Shown here: piece after piece, positions 12,650-20,860 of the stretch
How the letters are laid out: each line of letters begins with the position of its first letter
Position numbering within the stretch: position 1 is the stretch's first letter
NCBI GenBank assembly: GCA_934631985.1
Contig: CAKTYE010000041.1
Span: forward strand, 1 to 21,731
Origin: an uncultured Clostridia bacterium
GTDB taxonomy: Bacteria > Bacillota > Clostridia > Christensenellales > Aristaeellaceae
Direction of reading: 5' to 3'
DNA: 21,731 nucleotides
The notes under the pieces: generated by a model
The model's database searches: none
The model's input: the letters and a program-made list of their open reading frames with translations, nothing else
Told to the model about the DNA's origin: nothing
Translations under genes and position numbers: made by a program

Positions 12650-14149
12650 TTACGCTTCCGCGCCGCTCCAATTTTCCACCGTCACGGTGTACGCACTGTC
12701 GCCTTCCTGATACACTGTACCGTCCACACCGACAACCGTCACGGCATTGCCCTCCGCGTCCGTCAGCGTTCCGGCGCAGTCCAGCGTGGTCACAACACTG
12801 TCCCCGGTGACGATCCACGCGGAATCCTCATCGATGGTCACACTGCACCAGCCATTGCCGCCATTGCCCGCGCAGGATTCGTCATCCAGCACCGCGCCGG
12901 TGAAGACCGTGCCAGCCGTCAGCCGCAGGTCCAGCGTGGAAATGCTGTCCCAGATCACATCGCCGTCCATTTCCTGCTCAATGGCGGTGAACACACAGTC
13001 CGCGCCATTCTGACCGCTCTGACCCCAGCCGCGCTGGTTGCAGTTGCCCGTCACCCGCAGGAAATATTCGCAATCCTCCGCCGCCGTGATGGCGACATTG
13101 TTCAGGGTAAATTCGCTTTCCGTGTTGGTGGTGTAGAACAGGCCGCCGTTCAGGCTGGTCAGCGTGCCGCCCTCCATGGAGAAGGTGCCTTCGCCCACCT
13201 GACTGTCGCCGGACATGCTTTGATACAGGATGACCGTCCAGGTGTTGTCGTTCTGGCTCAGGTCAGGCATGTTGCCCGTCAGGTCACAGTTGATGAGCTT
13301 CACACTATTCAGGCCCTCCAGGCACAGCGCCTCAGAGCCGTTTGCCGTCAGCGTCGCATCCGACACGGTAATGTCTGCCGTGACGTACACCGCCGGGGAG
13401 CCGGAGCCATTGGACGTATAGCTGCCGCCCGTTACCACCATGGTACCGCTGCCGCGGTCCGAACGGATCGCCGCCGAAGATTCCCCGCTGGTGGTCACCG
13501 TCAGGTCCTCTGCATAGAGTGTGCCGCCGCCCGCCACATGAATGCCGCCGGAGGTGTCCTGGGTGGTGGTAATGGTCGTGTTGGAAACATGTGCCACGCC
13601 GCTGCCGTAGGCGAATACGCCTGCGCCGCCCTTTGCATCCGTGGTGATGGTGCTGTCGGTGATGACCGCTTCACCGCCGGTCACCAGCACAGCCGCCCCC
13701 ACGCCATAGAAGCTGGCGCTGTCACCGCCCGTGCTGTCGCTGGAGTCGCGGGTGATCTCCACGCCTTCTGCGTTCAGCGTGCCTGCCGTCACCAGCAGCG
13801 CGTTTTCATCCGTGCCGGTGGAGGCGTAGGTACCGCCCAGCAGGGTGGTGTCCTCAGTAATGGTCGTTGCCGCCGCGTAGCTGTCAGGCTGACTGCCGCC
13901 GCCGGGGCCGTCCTGTCCGCCGAGCATGCCGCTGGGGGCTTCGCCGTTGGGCATTTCGGGCGGCTGACCGTTCGACGCACCGCTGGGAACTTCGCCATCA
14001 GGCTTTTCCGGGGGCTGTCCGTCCGGCATCGCCAGAGGTTCACCGCTTGTTGTGGACATGTTCGCCGTGTCCGCGCTGCCCTCCGCCAGGGCAGGAAGTC
14101 CGTTGAGCAGCATCGCTATGGTCAAGAACAGCGAGAGCATCTTTTTCAT
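12650..14149 (-). CDS. Secreted right-handed beta-helix protein (adhesin-like)
   Basis: 499 aa; the ATG at 14149 has AGGAGG 11 bases upstream. Residues 1-22 are a signal peptide (MKKMLSLFLTIAMLL, cleavage after ALA). Residues about 37-90 are Pro/Gly/Glu-rich, with 'GQPPE.P.GE.PSG' given twice, followed by GGQDGPGGGS. From about 92 the protein is a run of short Thr/Ser/Gly-rich beta rungs: DENALLVTAGT, SFYGVGAAVLVTGG, AGVFAYGSG, SAAIRSDRGSGTMVVTGGSY, VYVTADITVSDATLT, GLNSVKLINCDLTGN, LYQSMSGDS. The same order of rungs recurs in a family of large secreted proteins of Clostridia that I recognise by pattern but that has no settled role; polysaccharide binding or adhesion is a reasonable guess. 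There is no LPXTG motif or C-terminal membrane anchor. It is monocistronic with its own terminator. Confidence 0.85.
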   Translation of the reverse strand: MKKMLSLFLTIAMLLNGLPALAEGSADTANMSTTSGEPLAMPDGQPPEKPDGEVPSGASNGQPPEMPNGEAPSGMLGGQDGPGGGSQPDSYAAATTITEDTTLLGGTYASTGTDENALLVTAGTLNAEGVEITRDSSDSTGGDSASFYGVGAAVLVTGGEAVITDSTITTDAKGGAGVFAYGSGVAHVSNTTITTTQDTSGGIHVAGGGTLYAEDLTVTTSGESSAAIRSDRGSGTMVVTGGSYTSNGSGSPAVYVTADITVSDATLTANGSEALCLEGLNSVKLINCDLTGNMPDLSQNDNTWTVILYQSMSGDSQVGEGTFSMEGGTLTSLNGGLFYTTNTESEFTLNNVAITAAEDCEYFLRVTGNCNQRGWGQSGQNGADCVFTAIEQEMDGDVIWDSISTLDLRLTAGTVFTGAVLDDESCAGNGGNGWCSVTIDEDSAWIVTGDSVVTTLDCAGTLTDAEGNAVTVVGVDGTVYQEGDSAYTVTVENWSGAEA

Positions 14150-14214
14150 TTTGTCTATAACCTCCTGTTGCTTGTTTCCTTTCTTTGCTCCCTTCCTTCA
14201 AGGGATGTGCTTAG

Positions 14215-14244
14215 TTTATCGGTCTTCGGTGACGGCTGTGTGAA
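14215..14244 (-). promoter_or_regulatory. Candidate promoter of the beta-helix protein gene
   Basis: On the minus strand TTCACA (14244-14239), 18 bases, GATAAA (14220-14215). The -35 matches 5 of 6 consensus bases and the -10 matches 4 of 6. It lies between the tail-module terminator and the beta-helix start codon, where a promoter is expected. Confidence 0.4.
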
Positions 14245-14264
14245 CGCCTCGCGATACCTGCACG

Positions 14265-14295
14265 AAAAAACAGGGAACGATTTTTCACCGTTCCC
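14265..14295 (-). terminator. Terminator of the phage tail module
   Basis: On the minus strand GGGAACG (14295-14289), a 9-nt loop, CGTTCCC (14279-14273), then TGTTTTTT (to 14265). It overlaps the stop codon of the 52-aa gene, a compact arrangement. Confidence 0.82.
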
Positions 14296-14443
14296 CGCTC
14301 TTTTGCGCCATCAGTGCTGTAAGCACTGCGCATTCCTCCTCCGTCAGCCGTCCTGCCTGACGGAATACCGCTATTTTCGCCGCAAGCTCCGCCCGGTCAT
14401 AGCCGCCCCGGGCGATCATCCGCTTCATCAGCGTGTAGATCAT
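14285..14443 (-). CDS. 52-aa phage tail-module protein (XkdX-like)
   Basis: Read directly from the minus strand; start ATG 14443, AGGAGG nine bases upstream, stop TGA 14287-14285. The protein begins MIYTLMKRMIARGGYDR and continues AELAAKIAVFRQAGRLTEEE, ending in LMAQKSGER. The plan (a short helix, G-Y-D/T, a helix with an aromatic residue, then 'aGRLT.EE...L') is that of tiny proteins found after tail-fibre genes in siphophages and PBSX-like elements of Bacillota, of which XkdX is the best known. Their role is unknown. The ATG overlaps the upstream gene's stop codon (TGATG), so the two are translationally coupled. It is the last gene of the module. Confidence 0.78.
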   Translation of the reverse strand: MIYTLMKRMIARGGYDRAELAAKIAVFRQAGRLTEEECAVLTALMAQKSGER

Positions 14444-14823
14444 CACGCTTCGCCTCCTATTTGCAGCACTGTCACATCATAAAGCAATTGCAGCAGCATT
14501 GCGTCCTGCTGAGCTGCCACCTGTTCAGCCTGCGTCATGCGGGCCGCCAGACCCGGCGCAGGCGCGGGAAGCGCTGCCGCCTCAGCTTCCAGCTCTGCCG
14601 GGTCACGGGGCAGGAGCTTTTTGCCTGTCCAGCGGTAGAGGCACAGCCCTCGTGCGTCATGCAGCGGTTCCGGCAGAAAGTTGCTTTGCGCATGGCGAAA
14701 GCTGTCCCCTTCGCCGCAGGCTGCCTCCACCCAGCCCGTGGTATCCTGCAAAAACGCGCTGCTGTTCACATCTGCCACACACCCGCGCTCATCCACCCGA
14801 ATCAACACCTTGTATGCTTCCAT
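14443..14823 (-). CDS. Phage tail-module protein, unknown function
   Basis: 126 aa from the ATG at 14823, eight bases after GGGAGGG; the frame is open upstream to 14928, but that part overlaps the previous gene and lacks a ribosome binding site. The N-terminal half (MEAYKVLIRVDERGCVADVNSSAF, 'TTGWVEAACGEGDSFRHAQSNF', 'GLCLYRW') resembles small beta-rich proteins encoded just after tail fibres, where the W-x-E-x-G-x-G-D-x-x-x-H-A-Q pattern is common. The second half is an Ala/Glu/Pro linker and a helix (MTQAEQVAAQQDAMLLQLLYDV), perhaps for oligomerisation. It starts 17 bases after the stop codon of the large tail protein and ends in an overlap with the 52-aa gene. Virion role is inferred from position. 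Confidence 0.75.
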   Translation of the reverse strand: MEAYKVLIRVDERGCVADVNSSAFLQDTTGWVEAACGEGDSFRHAQSNFLPEPLHDARGLCLYRWTGKKLLPRDPAELEAEAAALPAPAPGLAARMTQAEQVAAQQDAMLLQLLYDVTVLQIGGEA

Positions 14824-14839
14824 TCGCCGCGCCCTCCCT

Positions 14840-17092
14840 TCAAATGTCCGCCGACGCTTCATAGCAGATAGACGCGGCCTGTCCCACAATGTCCGCATTG
14901 TCCCCTGCAAAAATGTTGAAGTAGACATCGTTGCCGTACAGCCTGTTCCAGCCGACGCTCAGATCCGCCAGGGTAATGGTGTCCCAGCCCTGGGTGCGCA
15001 CCTCCTTCAGCGTCAGCGTGGGCTTGATGCGCATGCCGCTGATCACCAGCGGGAACATGCCCTTCAGCTTGCTGGCATACTGGGTGCCGAAGGTACCGCT
15101 GTACACCCCGCGCTGATAAAACCGCCGGCAGGCCGCCAGCTCTGCCGCAGGCCCCTTCGGTACAAAGGGCGGCAGCGTCCCTTCGGTGTATTCCCCTTCA
15201 TACAGCGCCGCCCACACCGGCTGAAAGCTGCCGCTTCTGGTGGTGCCGTTGTTCTGCACCACGACACGCACCGAGGCCACGTCCGCCGGAACGAGATGGC
15301 TCAGCACATTCAACCCTGCATGCAGCGTTGCTTTGCCCTGCACCATGGAGGTCTGCAAGATCATCCGCAGCTCGGCTCCTTCTGGCTCCCCCTCCACATA
15401 AATGGCGTAGGTCAGCCTCTTCCCGGCGTAGCGTTCTGGCTGCTCGATGCTCTGCGCCCAGCGTCCGCCCTTGGGGCCCAGCGTCACCTGCTTCACCGCC
15501 TCGCCCTGCATCGTCAGGGAGCAGCCCTCCCCCTCGAAGAACCAGCGATCGATGGTGTAGACCCGTGTGCTTGCACTTGCGTAGCTCGTCTCGCCCCGCT
15601 GATTCACCGCCTTGGTAAAGTCTCCGTTGTCCACCAGGCTTCCCGCCCGGGGCGTAATGCGATACCCGCCCAGCCACAACGCCCGTCCCCCGGCGATCTC
15701 TACGGCATTCTTCCGCGTGCTTGCACCGCCGAAGCAAATGCCGCTGCCGTCCGCATTGAAGTGCATGGCAAAGTTTGCCGAAGGCAGCTCCGTCACGCAT
15801 TCCACCGCCCCGTAGCCATCCGTCAGCACCCGATGCAGCGTATAGCGGGCCGTCACAGGCAGCTCCAGCAGCTCCCCGGCAGCGTTTGCCAGCCAATAGT
15901 TTCCATCCTCCGCCGCGACCAGCCCCAGCGGTACTTCCGTACCGTCCACCGCCTGCAAATACTGCTGCGTCGTCAGGGCATTTCTGCCGCCCAGGTCGCT
16001 GAACTGTGCTTCCGCCGCCCACTGGCCCTTTGTTCCCATGGGGTCCGGCTGTCCCTGATCATCCACCCGCCAGGCGGTCAGCGCTGCTGTGCGCGGCGCG
16101 CGGTAGGGCAGAATGGTGATGGTCAGCACCGTCGCTGCGGTCAGTCCCCGGGAGTCCGTCACCTTGCAGGTGATCTGCTGCTCGCCGCTGCGCATCAGCA
16201 CCCCTGAGGAGAATGCTGCGCCCGTGCCGCTATAGCCCACGCCCGACACGTCATAGCGGATGATGCTCGCCCCGTACTGTCCCGCCGCCCCGGTGATGCG
16301 CACCTGATAGCCGCACTTCCACTGCACAAAGCCCCCCGGCACGACCTCCGGGAAAGTCTCGCCGCCCACGGTCAGCAGCGGCGCAATGCTGCATGCTCCT
16401 ACCTGCGGCGCGGCGCTGTTTGGCACGGTCACTGTCAGGGTGCGCGTTGCGGCGGCGAAGCAGTTTGCCGTGCTGTCCTCCCAGGTCTGCACCCGTACCA
16501 TGGCGATGCCCGAGGCCGCGTCCGGGATAGCTCGCAGCCACGTCATTGGCACCGTCAGCGAAGCCGTTTTCTCTCCCGGCTGCATCACTCCGGAGGTCTC
16601 ATAATCTCCAAAGCTCAGCGTCCATCGGTGTCCGTAGCTGTCCCGATAGGGATTCACGGTCAGCGTCACATTTTCCCCCGCCGCCAGGCTGCTTCGGGAC
16701 AGGGTGAAAGTAGAGCCGACCTGATCCAGCTCCCACACCACGGTGATGTTTACATAGTCCGCCGCCAGTCGGCAGTCCTGCGCGTTGCCATGCAGCGACA
16801 GCGTTTCCAGTTTGGCGTAGTCAAAGCTGGTGGACATGCTGCCGGACACGCGCCCCGCCTTGCTGATGCCGAACACGCCGATGCTCACGCCGTTGGCCTT
16901 GACGGTGATCACGTCCGACCCGTCTTTGTAAATGGAGCAGGAGACGTAGGCCTCCACGATCTTATACCGTGTGGTGGGCCAGTTGCCCGAGTAGCGCGTC
17001 ATGGAAAAGGTCGTGTATTTTGCGCTGGGAATGAGCGGTCGTGTCCCCGCCAGCGCAGGCGAGGTGAAAACAATGGTACCCCGTGTTGCCAA
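14840..17092 (-). CDS. Large phage tail / fibre protein with Ig-like domains (DUF859-like)
   Basis: 750 aa if started at the TTG at 17092-17090, six bases after AAGGGGGAG; the ATG at 17128 lies upstream of that site. Residues about 1-125 form a beta-rich domain (ATRGTIVFTSPALAG..). About 130-340 hold successive Ig-like strands, with 'FTLSRSSLAAGENVTLTV', 'GGFVQWKCGYQVRITGAAGQYGASIIRYDVSG' and 'QQITCKVTDSRGLTAATVLTITILPYRAP'. The last run is a hallmark of siphophage structural proteins of the DUF859 type. About 480-650 include 'LVDNGDFTKAVNQRGETSY...TIDRWFFEG', as seen in receptor-binding or carbohydrate-binding parts of tail fibres. The protein ends in a beta domain. It would sit at the tail tip and touch the host surface. 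Upstream there are no portal, capsid or tape-measure genes. Confidence 0.8.
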   Translation of the reverse strand: MATRGTIVFTSPALAGTRPLIPSAKYTTFSMTRYSGNWPTTRYKIVEAYVSCSIYKDGSDVITVKANGVSIGVFGISKAGRVSGSMSTSFDYAKLETLSLHGNAQDCRLAADYVNITVVWELDQVGSTFTLSRSSLAAGENVTLTVNPYRDSYGHRWTLSFGDYETSGVMQPGEKTASLTVPMTWLRAIPDAASGIAMVRVQTWEDSTANCFAAATRTLTVTVPNSAAPQVGACSIAPLLTVGGETFPEVVPGGFVQWKCGYQVRITGAAGQYGASIIRYDVSGVGYSGTGAAFSSGVLMRSGEQQITCKVTDSRGLTAATVLTITILPYRAPRTAALTAWRVDDQGQPDPMGTKGQWAAEAQFSDLGGRNALTTQQYLQAVDGTEVPLGLVAAEDGNYWLANAAGELLELPVTARYTLHRVLTDGYGAVECVTELPSANFAMHFNADGSGICFGGASTRKNAVEIAGGRALWLGGYRITPRAGSLVDNGDFTKAVNQRGETSYASASTRVYTIDRWFFEGEGCSLTMQGEAVKQVTLGPKGGRWAQSIEQPERYAGKRLTYAIYVEGEPEGAELRMILQTSMVQGKATLHAGLNVLSHLVPADVASVRVVVQNNGTTRSGSFQPVWAALYEGEYTEGTLPPFVPKGPAAELAACRRFYQRGVYSGTFGTQYASKLKGMFPLVISGMRIKPTLTLKEVRTQGWDTITLADLSVGWNRLYGNDVYFNIFAGDNADIVGQAASICYEASADI

Positions 17093-17147
17093 AGAATGCT
17101 CCCCCTTTCGTAAAAGGCCGCCCCGCAAGCAGGTGCAACCCGGATAG

Positions 17148-17172
17148 ATTCCGCCGATTGCATCGGCGGAAT
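17148..17172. repeat. Perfect hairpin upstream of the tail module
   Basis: ATTCCGCCGAT (17148-17158), 3-nt loop, ATCGGCGGAAT (17162-17172), an 11-bp perfect stem. It lies in the probable leader of the tail-module transcript with no T-run on the minus strand. It may be a leader structure or the scar of a terminator. Confidence 0.6.
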
Positions 17173-17181
17173 GCTGCGTTT

Positions 17182-17187
17182 ATTATA
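17182..17187 (-). promoter_or_regulatory. Candidate -10 box of the tail module
   Basis: TATAAT on the minus strand (17187-17182), about 90 bases before the TTG start. No convincing -35 is seen at 16-18 bases. It is the only promoter-like sequence found for the module in 17093-17486. Confidence 0.35.
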
Positions 17188-17337
17188 AAGGGAACATTTG
17201 ATCGATTTCTCCCTTTTCGGGAAAATAAACTGCGGGCGGTACAATACTGACCATCGTGAGCAGTTTTGTCGGACGATAAGCTAAAGACCGCTAGCACCGA
17301 AAGCCACATCATACAGCCAAACCGCACCCCCGCACCC

Positions 17338-17420
17338 AAAAGCCTCCCCTGCAAGGGGCGGAGAGGTTCCGTCCTTCTCTCAAAGCCCCCCTTCCGCAGA
17401 GGAGAACAGCCCCCCTTTCG
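17338..17420. repeat. Second palindromic intergenic repeat (AAAGCCTCCCC type, diverged)
   Basis: Starts AAAAGCCTCCCCTGCAAGG, sharing its first 20 or so bases with 12450-12471 apart from one change. It then diverges into GGAGAGG..CCTTCTCT and a CAAAGCCCCCCTT copy of the same kind. The 464-base gap 17093-17556 holds this, the hairpin at 17148, a possible promoter and the terminator at 17487; I see no gene in it. Confidence 0.6.
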
Positions 17421-17479
17421 CGTGCAGCAAGAGAATATACTCCCCCTACCGTAATCCCGCTCAGCCTCATCCTCCCACA

Positions 17480-17534
17480 CAAAACCAAGCCCCCGCGACC
17501 GCTGCAAAATACCATGCAGCAGCCGCGGGGGCTT
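17480..17534 (-). terminator. Intrinsic terminator of the acetyltransferase gene
   Basis: AAGCCCCCGCG (17487-17497) pairs with CGCGGGGGCTT (17524-17534). An inner stem is GCTGCA/TGCAGC (17501-17506 with 17515-17520). On the minus strand the stem ends in TTGGTTTTG. It lies 22 bases after the stop codon. Confidence 0.78.
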
Positions 17535-17556
17535 ATTCAATTCAGTTAGCCAGCGA

Positions 17557-18360
17557 TCAATCAATATTCATCCCAGGATAAATCGTGCTTACGCCCAGCA
17601 GGCGGCACTGGAAAGCTTCCATCAGCTTTTTTTGCGGGACGCTGCGGCTGAGAATACGGGTGGTCACCTTGGTCACACCCTCAGCGGCCATCACTGCCAT
17701 GGAGCGGTGCAGCAGCGCACGGCCCATGCCCTGCTGACGGCTGGGAGGCGTGATATACATGGTCACCAGGTCGCAGGTATCGCCCTCGCCCGCCATGATG
17801 ATCTCGCCGATCAGGTCGGTGTTGCGGTACAGGCCCAGCGCCAGGAAGTGCGGCATGCGCATCAGGCTTTGCAGATAGTTCAGGTCCACAAAGGTGATGT
17901 CGTTCATGACCAGGCGGTAGATGAACGCATTCTGCTCCTCAGGGGTGTTGAGCGGAACGGGGGCCACGGCGCAGCTCATGGGGATCTTGCCATCCCCGGC
18001 GGGGATCTCCAGGCGAAGCATGTCCTCGGTATCCTCGCAGGTGAAGCCGTTGTGCAGGTAAAATTCCTTGGTGCGGGCGTCGCCGGGGGTGATGGCAGTG
18101 TACACGCGCGCCTTCAGCTGGGGCGTTTCATCCCGCATTTGACGGGCGCGGGCGACCAGTGCGCCAAAGAGCATGTAGCGTGCCACCGGCTGGCATTCCA
18201 TGGAGATATACAGGTTGACCGGGCGGTCCGGGAAAATGTTGGGCTGCATCACGCGAATGATATAGCCCACGCCGATCTCATTGCCCATTTCGTCCGCCGC
18301 CAGAAAAACATTTTCCGGGGGCATATTATTGTACATCCCTTGCGGATGATATACGCGCAT
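17557..18360 (-). CDS. GNAT acetyltransferase with two tandem domains
   Basis: 267 aa from the ATG at 18360, behind AAAGGAAG; an open stretch to 18408 lacks a ribosome binding site. The C-terminal half has the GNAT acetyl-CoA signature: LIGEIIMAGEGDTCDLVTMYITPPSRQQGMGRALL, with Q-x-G-M-G. The N-terminal half is a second, weaker GNAT fold: a central strand 'VNLYISMEC' and a terminal 'TKEFYLHNGF' motif, but no Q/R-x-x-G-x-G/A loop. In known tandem GNAT proteins one domain often binds CoA and the other shapes the substrate site. The acceptor (amino group of a small molecule, peptide or protein) cannot be told. It is a single-gene unit with its own terminator. No antibiotic-resistance subfamily is recognised. 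Confidence 0.85.
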   Translation of the reverse strand: MRVYHPQGMYNNMPPENVFLAADEMGNEIGVGYIIRVMQPNIFPDRPVNLYISMECQPVARYMLFGALVARARQMRDETPQLKARVYTAITPGDARTKEFYLHNGFTCEDTEDMLRLEIPAGDGKIPMSCAVAPVPLNTPEEQNAFIYRLVMNDITFVDLNYLQSLMRMPHFLALGLYRNTDLIGEIIMAGEGDTCDLVTMYITPPSRQQGMGRALLHRSMAVMAAEGVTKVTTRILSRSVPQKKLMEAFQCRLLGVSTIYPGMNID

Positions 18361-18460
18361 GGCGTTCTTCCTTTCAAGCATACAAAAAGTTGCGTTCTGC
18401 ATGAACATTTTTTATTTTACCATGGATCGAACGCCTTCGCAAGGGGCGCAGCGGGTTGCG

Positions 18461-20860
18461 TCACAGCTTTTCCGAATGCGCGGCGCGGATGTGATCCAGC
18501 CGGGTCTCTGCACGGCTCGTCAGCCGCGAGACCAGAAATACCAGCAGGAACGCCAGCACGGACAGCCCCAGGAACAGCCAGAGCGCCAGTCCGTTCACCC
18601 ATTCCAGGAAAAACACCTTGCCCGCAAACAGCACCGCGCAGGCCATCCCGGCAGTCATAGCGGCGAACAGCCCCAACCGCTTGGGATCAAGGGGCTGGCA
18701 TACCTGAAACAGCACCATCAGGCCCACCATGGCGGTCACCAGCGTGGCAAGGGTGCTATCCATGGACTCCGCCAGCCCAAAGGCGGGGCCGCAGACCATG
18801 GCGAGGGAGGAGCAGACCGTCACCGCCACCGCGCCGGGCAGCGCCCGGTTCAGCACCGTGCGCAGAAAGCTGCCGCGCACCCGTTCGGCATTCGGCTCCA
18901 GCGCCAGAAAGAACGAGGGGATCCCCACGGTCAGGGAGCTGATGAGCGTCAGCTGAATGGGCTGGAAGGGATAGGTCAGGGGCAGAAACAGCATCAGCAC
19001 GGACAGCATGAAGGAATACAGCGTCTTGACCAGAAACAGGGACGCGGCCCGGGTAATGTTGTTGATCACCCGGCGGCCCTCGCCCACAATGGCGGGCATG
19101 GCGGCAAAGTCCGCGCTCAGCAGGGTAAGCTGAGCGGCATGCTTCGCCGCGTCGGAGCCGCCTGCCATGGCAATGGAACAGTCCGCCGCCTTCAGCGCGG
19201 GAATGTCGTTCACGCCGTCGCCCGTCATGGCGACGCTGTGACCTGCGGCCTTCAGGGCCTCCACCAGCTTGCGCTTCTGCTCGGGGGTGACGCGCCCGAA
19301 AATGGTGCAGCGCACGGCGGCTTCCGCCAGCTTGGCGTCATCGGTGAGGGTGGAGGCATCCACATAGTTTTCCCAGCCGGGCAGATCGACCCGGCGGGCA
19401 ATGTTCGCCACCGTGCGGGGATCATCGCCGCTGATGACCTTTAAGGTCACGCCCTGACGGCGGAAATAGTCCAGCGTTTCGGTCACGTTGTCCCGCAGCA
19501 CATCGGACAGGCAGCACAGGCCCAGCGGCTCCACGTCCGCCGGCAGCGTTTCGCCCTGAAGCTGTCCCTTTGCACGGGCCAGCACCATCACCCGCAGGCC
19601 TTCCTTGGCAGCGGCGGCGATCTGCGGCTGTATGCGTACCAGCGCGGTCTCCTCCAGCACAAAGGAGGGTGCGCCCAGCACCAGCGTATGCCCGTCCGCA
19701 AAGGACACGGCAGATTTCTTCCGTGCGGATGAGAAGGGCAGCAGCGCCGTCACCTCTGCGGAAACCGGGGCAATGGCGGCACGCAGGGCGTTCATGGTGG
19801 GGGTGGGATCGTCAAATGCGCTGACGAAACGGCCCAGCTCTGCACGCAGCTCTGCGTCGCTTCCCTGCAGGGGAACGAGCTGCTGCACCTCCATCTCGCC
19901 CTTGGTCAGGGTACCGGTCTTGTCCAGGCAGAGGGTGTCCACCCGGGCCAGGGTTTCAATACCATACAGCTCCTGCACCAGCGTTCCCTTTCGGCCCAGA
20001 CGCACCACGCCCACCGCCAGCGCGACGCTGGTCAGCAGGATCAGCCCCTCGGGGATCATGCCGATCATGGCGGCGACGGTGGTCGGCACCGCATCGGTCA
20101 GCGCCGCATGGCTCAGGAAATATTGCTTCAGGAACAGCAGCAGGCCCAGCGGACACAGCAGGATGCTCACCAGACGCACCAGCTTGTTCAGGTCGGTCAT
20201 CAGCACGGATTTCGGGGGCTTGATGGCCTTGGCCTGCTTCACCAGGCGGCTGGCATAGCTGTTTTCGCCGACCCGGGTCAGGCGATAGACAATGCGTCCC
20301 TCCATCAAATAGCTGCCGGAAAGCAGCTCCTCGCCCGGCTTTTTGGCAATGGGGTCGCTTTCGCCGGTCAGCAGGGATTCATTCACCGTACCGCCGCCGC
20401 GAAGCATCACGCCGTCCGCCAGCACCTGATCTCCCGCGCGGGCAACGACCAGATCGCCCTGCACCAGCTCTTCCATGCGACAGGTATGCTCCTGATCCTC
20501 CCGCAGGACGCAGGCAGTGGGCGCATTGAGCAGCTTCAGCCGCCGCAGGGTCTTTCGGGCGCGCAGCTCCTGAAAGGTGCCGATAAAGGTGTTGGAGAAC
20601 ACCACGCCCAGAAACAGCATGTTCCGATAGGAGCCGACCAGCAGCAGGCAGAACGCCAAAGCGAAGTTCAGCAGATTGAACAGGGAAAAGAAGTTGCTGG
20701 CAAGGATCTGCCAGACGGACTTGCCGGGATCCTCCTCGCAGCGGTTGTCAAGGCCCAGCTCCGCCCTGCGGCGGGCCTCCGCCTCGGTCAGTCCCGTGTC
20801 CGGGGTGGGGGAAAGCTCTGCCGGCACCGTTTCCTTGTGCCGCAGATGGTTCGTTTTCAT
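18461..20860 (-). CDS. P-type cation-transporting ATPase (CtpE-like)
   Basis: 799 aa. ATP-driven pump in the cell membrane. Motifs: TGES (165-168, actuator), IPEGLILLTS (269-278, ion-site helix M4), DKTGTLT (313-319, the phosphorylated Asp is D313), 'PFSSARKKSAVSF' (nucleotide domain, about 375-387), SGDDP (about 478) and TGDGVND (546-552). Membrane spans lie at about 56-75, 80-95, 230-250, 260-290, and six more after about 600. The N-terminus has no metal-binding CxxC, which argues against a copper or zinc pump. The 'IPEGLILLTS' and 'PFSSARK' forms resemble the CtpE group, for which calcium is the reported ion in mycobacteria; here the ion is unproven. The start codon overlaps the stop of the HAD gene (ATGA), so the two are translationally coupled. 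Confidence 0.88.
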   Translation of the reverse strand: MKTNHLRHKETVPAELSPTPDTGLTEAEARRRAELGLDNRCEEDPGKSVWQILASNFFSLFNLLNFALAFCLLLVGSYRNMLFLGVVFSNTFIGTFQELRARKTLRRLKLLNAPTACVLREDQEHTCRMEELVQGDLVVARAGDQVLADGVMLRGGGTVNESLLTGESDPIAKKPGEELLSGSYLMEGRIVYRLTRVGENSYASRLVKQAKAIKPPKSVLMTDLNKLVRLVSILLCPLGLLLFLKQYFLSHAALTDAVPTTVAAMIGMIPEGLILLTSVALAVGVVRLGRKGTLVQELYGIETLARVDTLCLDKTGTLTKGEMEVQQLVPLQGSDAELRAELGRFVSAFDDPTPTMNALRAAIAPVSAEVTALLPFSSARKKSAVSFADGHTLVLGAPSFVLEETALVRIQPQIAAAAKEGLRVMVLARAKGQLQGETLPADVEPLGLCCLSDVLRDNVTETLDYFRRQGVTLKVISGDDPRTVANIARRVDLPGWENYVDASTLTDDAKLAEAAVRCTIFGRVTPEQKRKLVEALKAAGHSVAMTGDGVNDIPALKAADCSIAMAGGSDAAKHAAQLTLLSADFAAMPAIVGEGRRVINNITRAASLFLVKTLYSFMLSVLMLFLPLTYPFQPIQLTLISSLTVGIPSFFLALEPNAERVRGSFLRTVLNRALPGAVAVTVCSSLAMVCGPAFGLAESMDSTLATLVTAMVGLMVLFQVCQPLDPKRLGLFAAMTAGMACAVLFAGKVFFLEWVNGLALWLFLGLSVLAFLLVFLVSRLTSRAETRLDHIRAAHSEKL

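Noticed and set aside
14681..16207. 508-aa plus-strand open frame inside the tail protein gene
   Set aside because: Antisense to a protein with clear phage tail motifs; its composition (rich in R, H, P, Q) is typical of a shadow frame.
16962..17564. 200-aa minus-strand open frame in the gap before the tail module
   Set aside because: No ribosome binding site, runs through the palindromic repeat and the terminator, and its composition does not look like protein.
18359..19444. 361-aa plus-strand open frame over the P-type ATPase
   Set aside because: Antisense shadow with a Q/H/G-rich composition and no domain.
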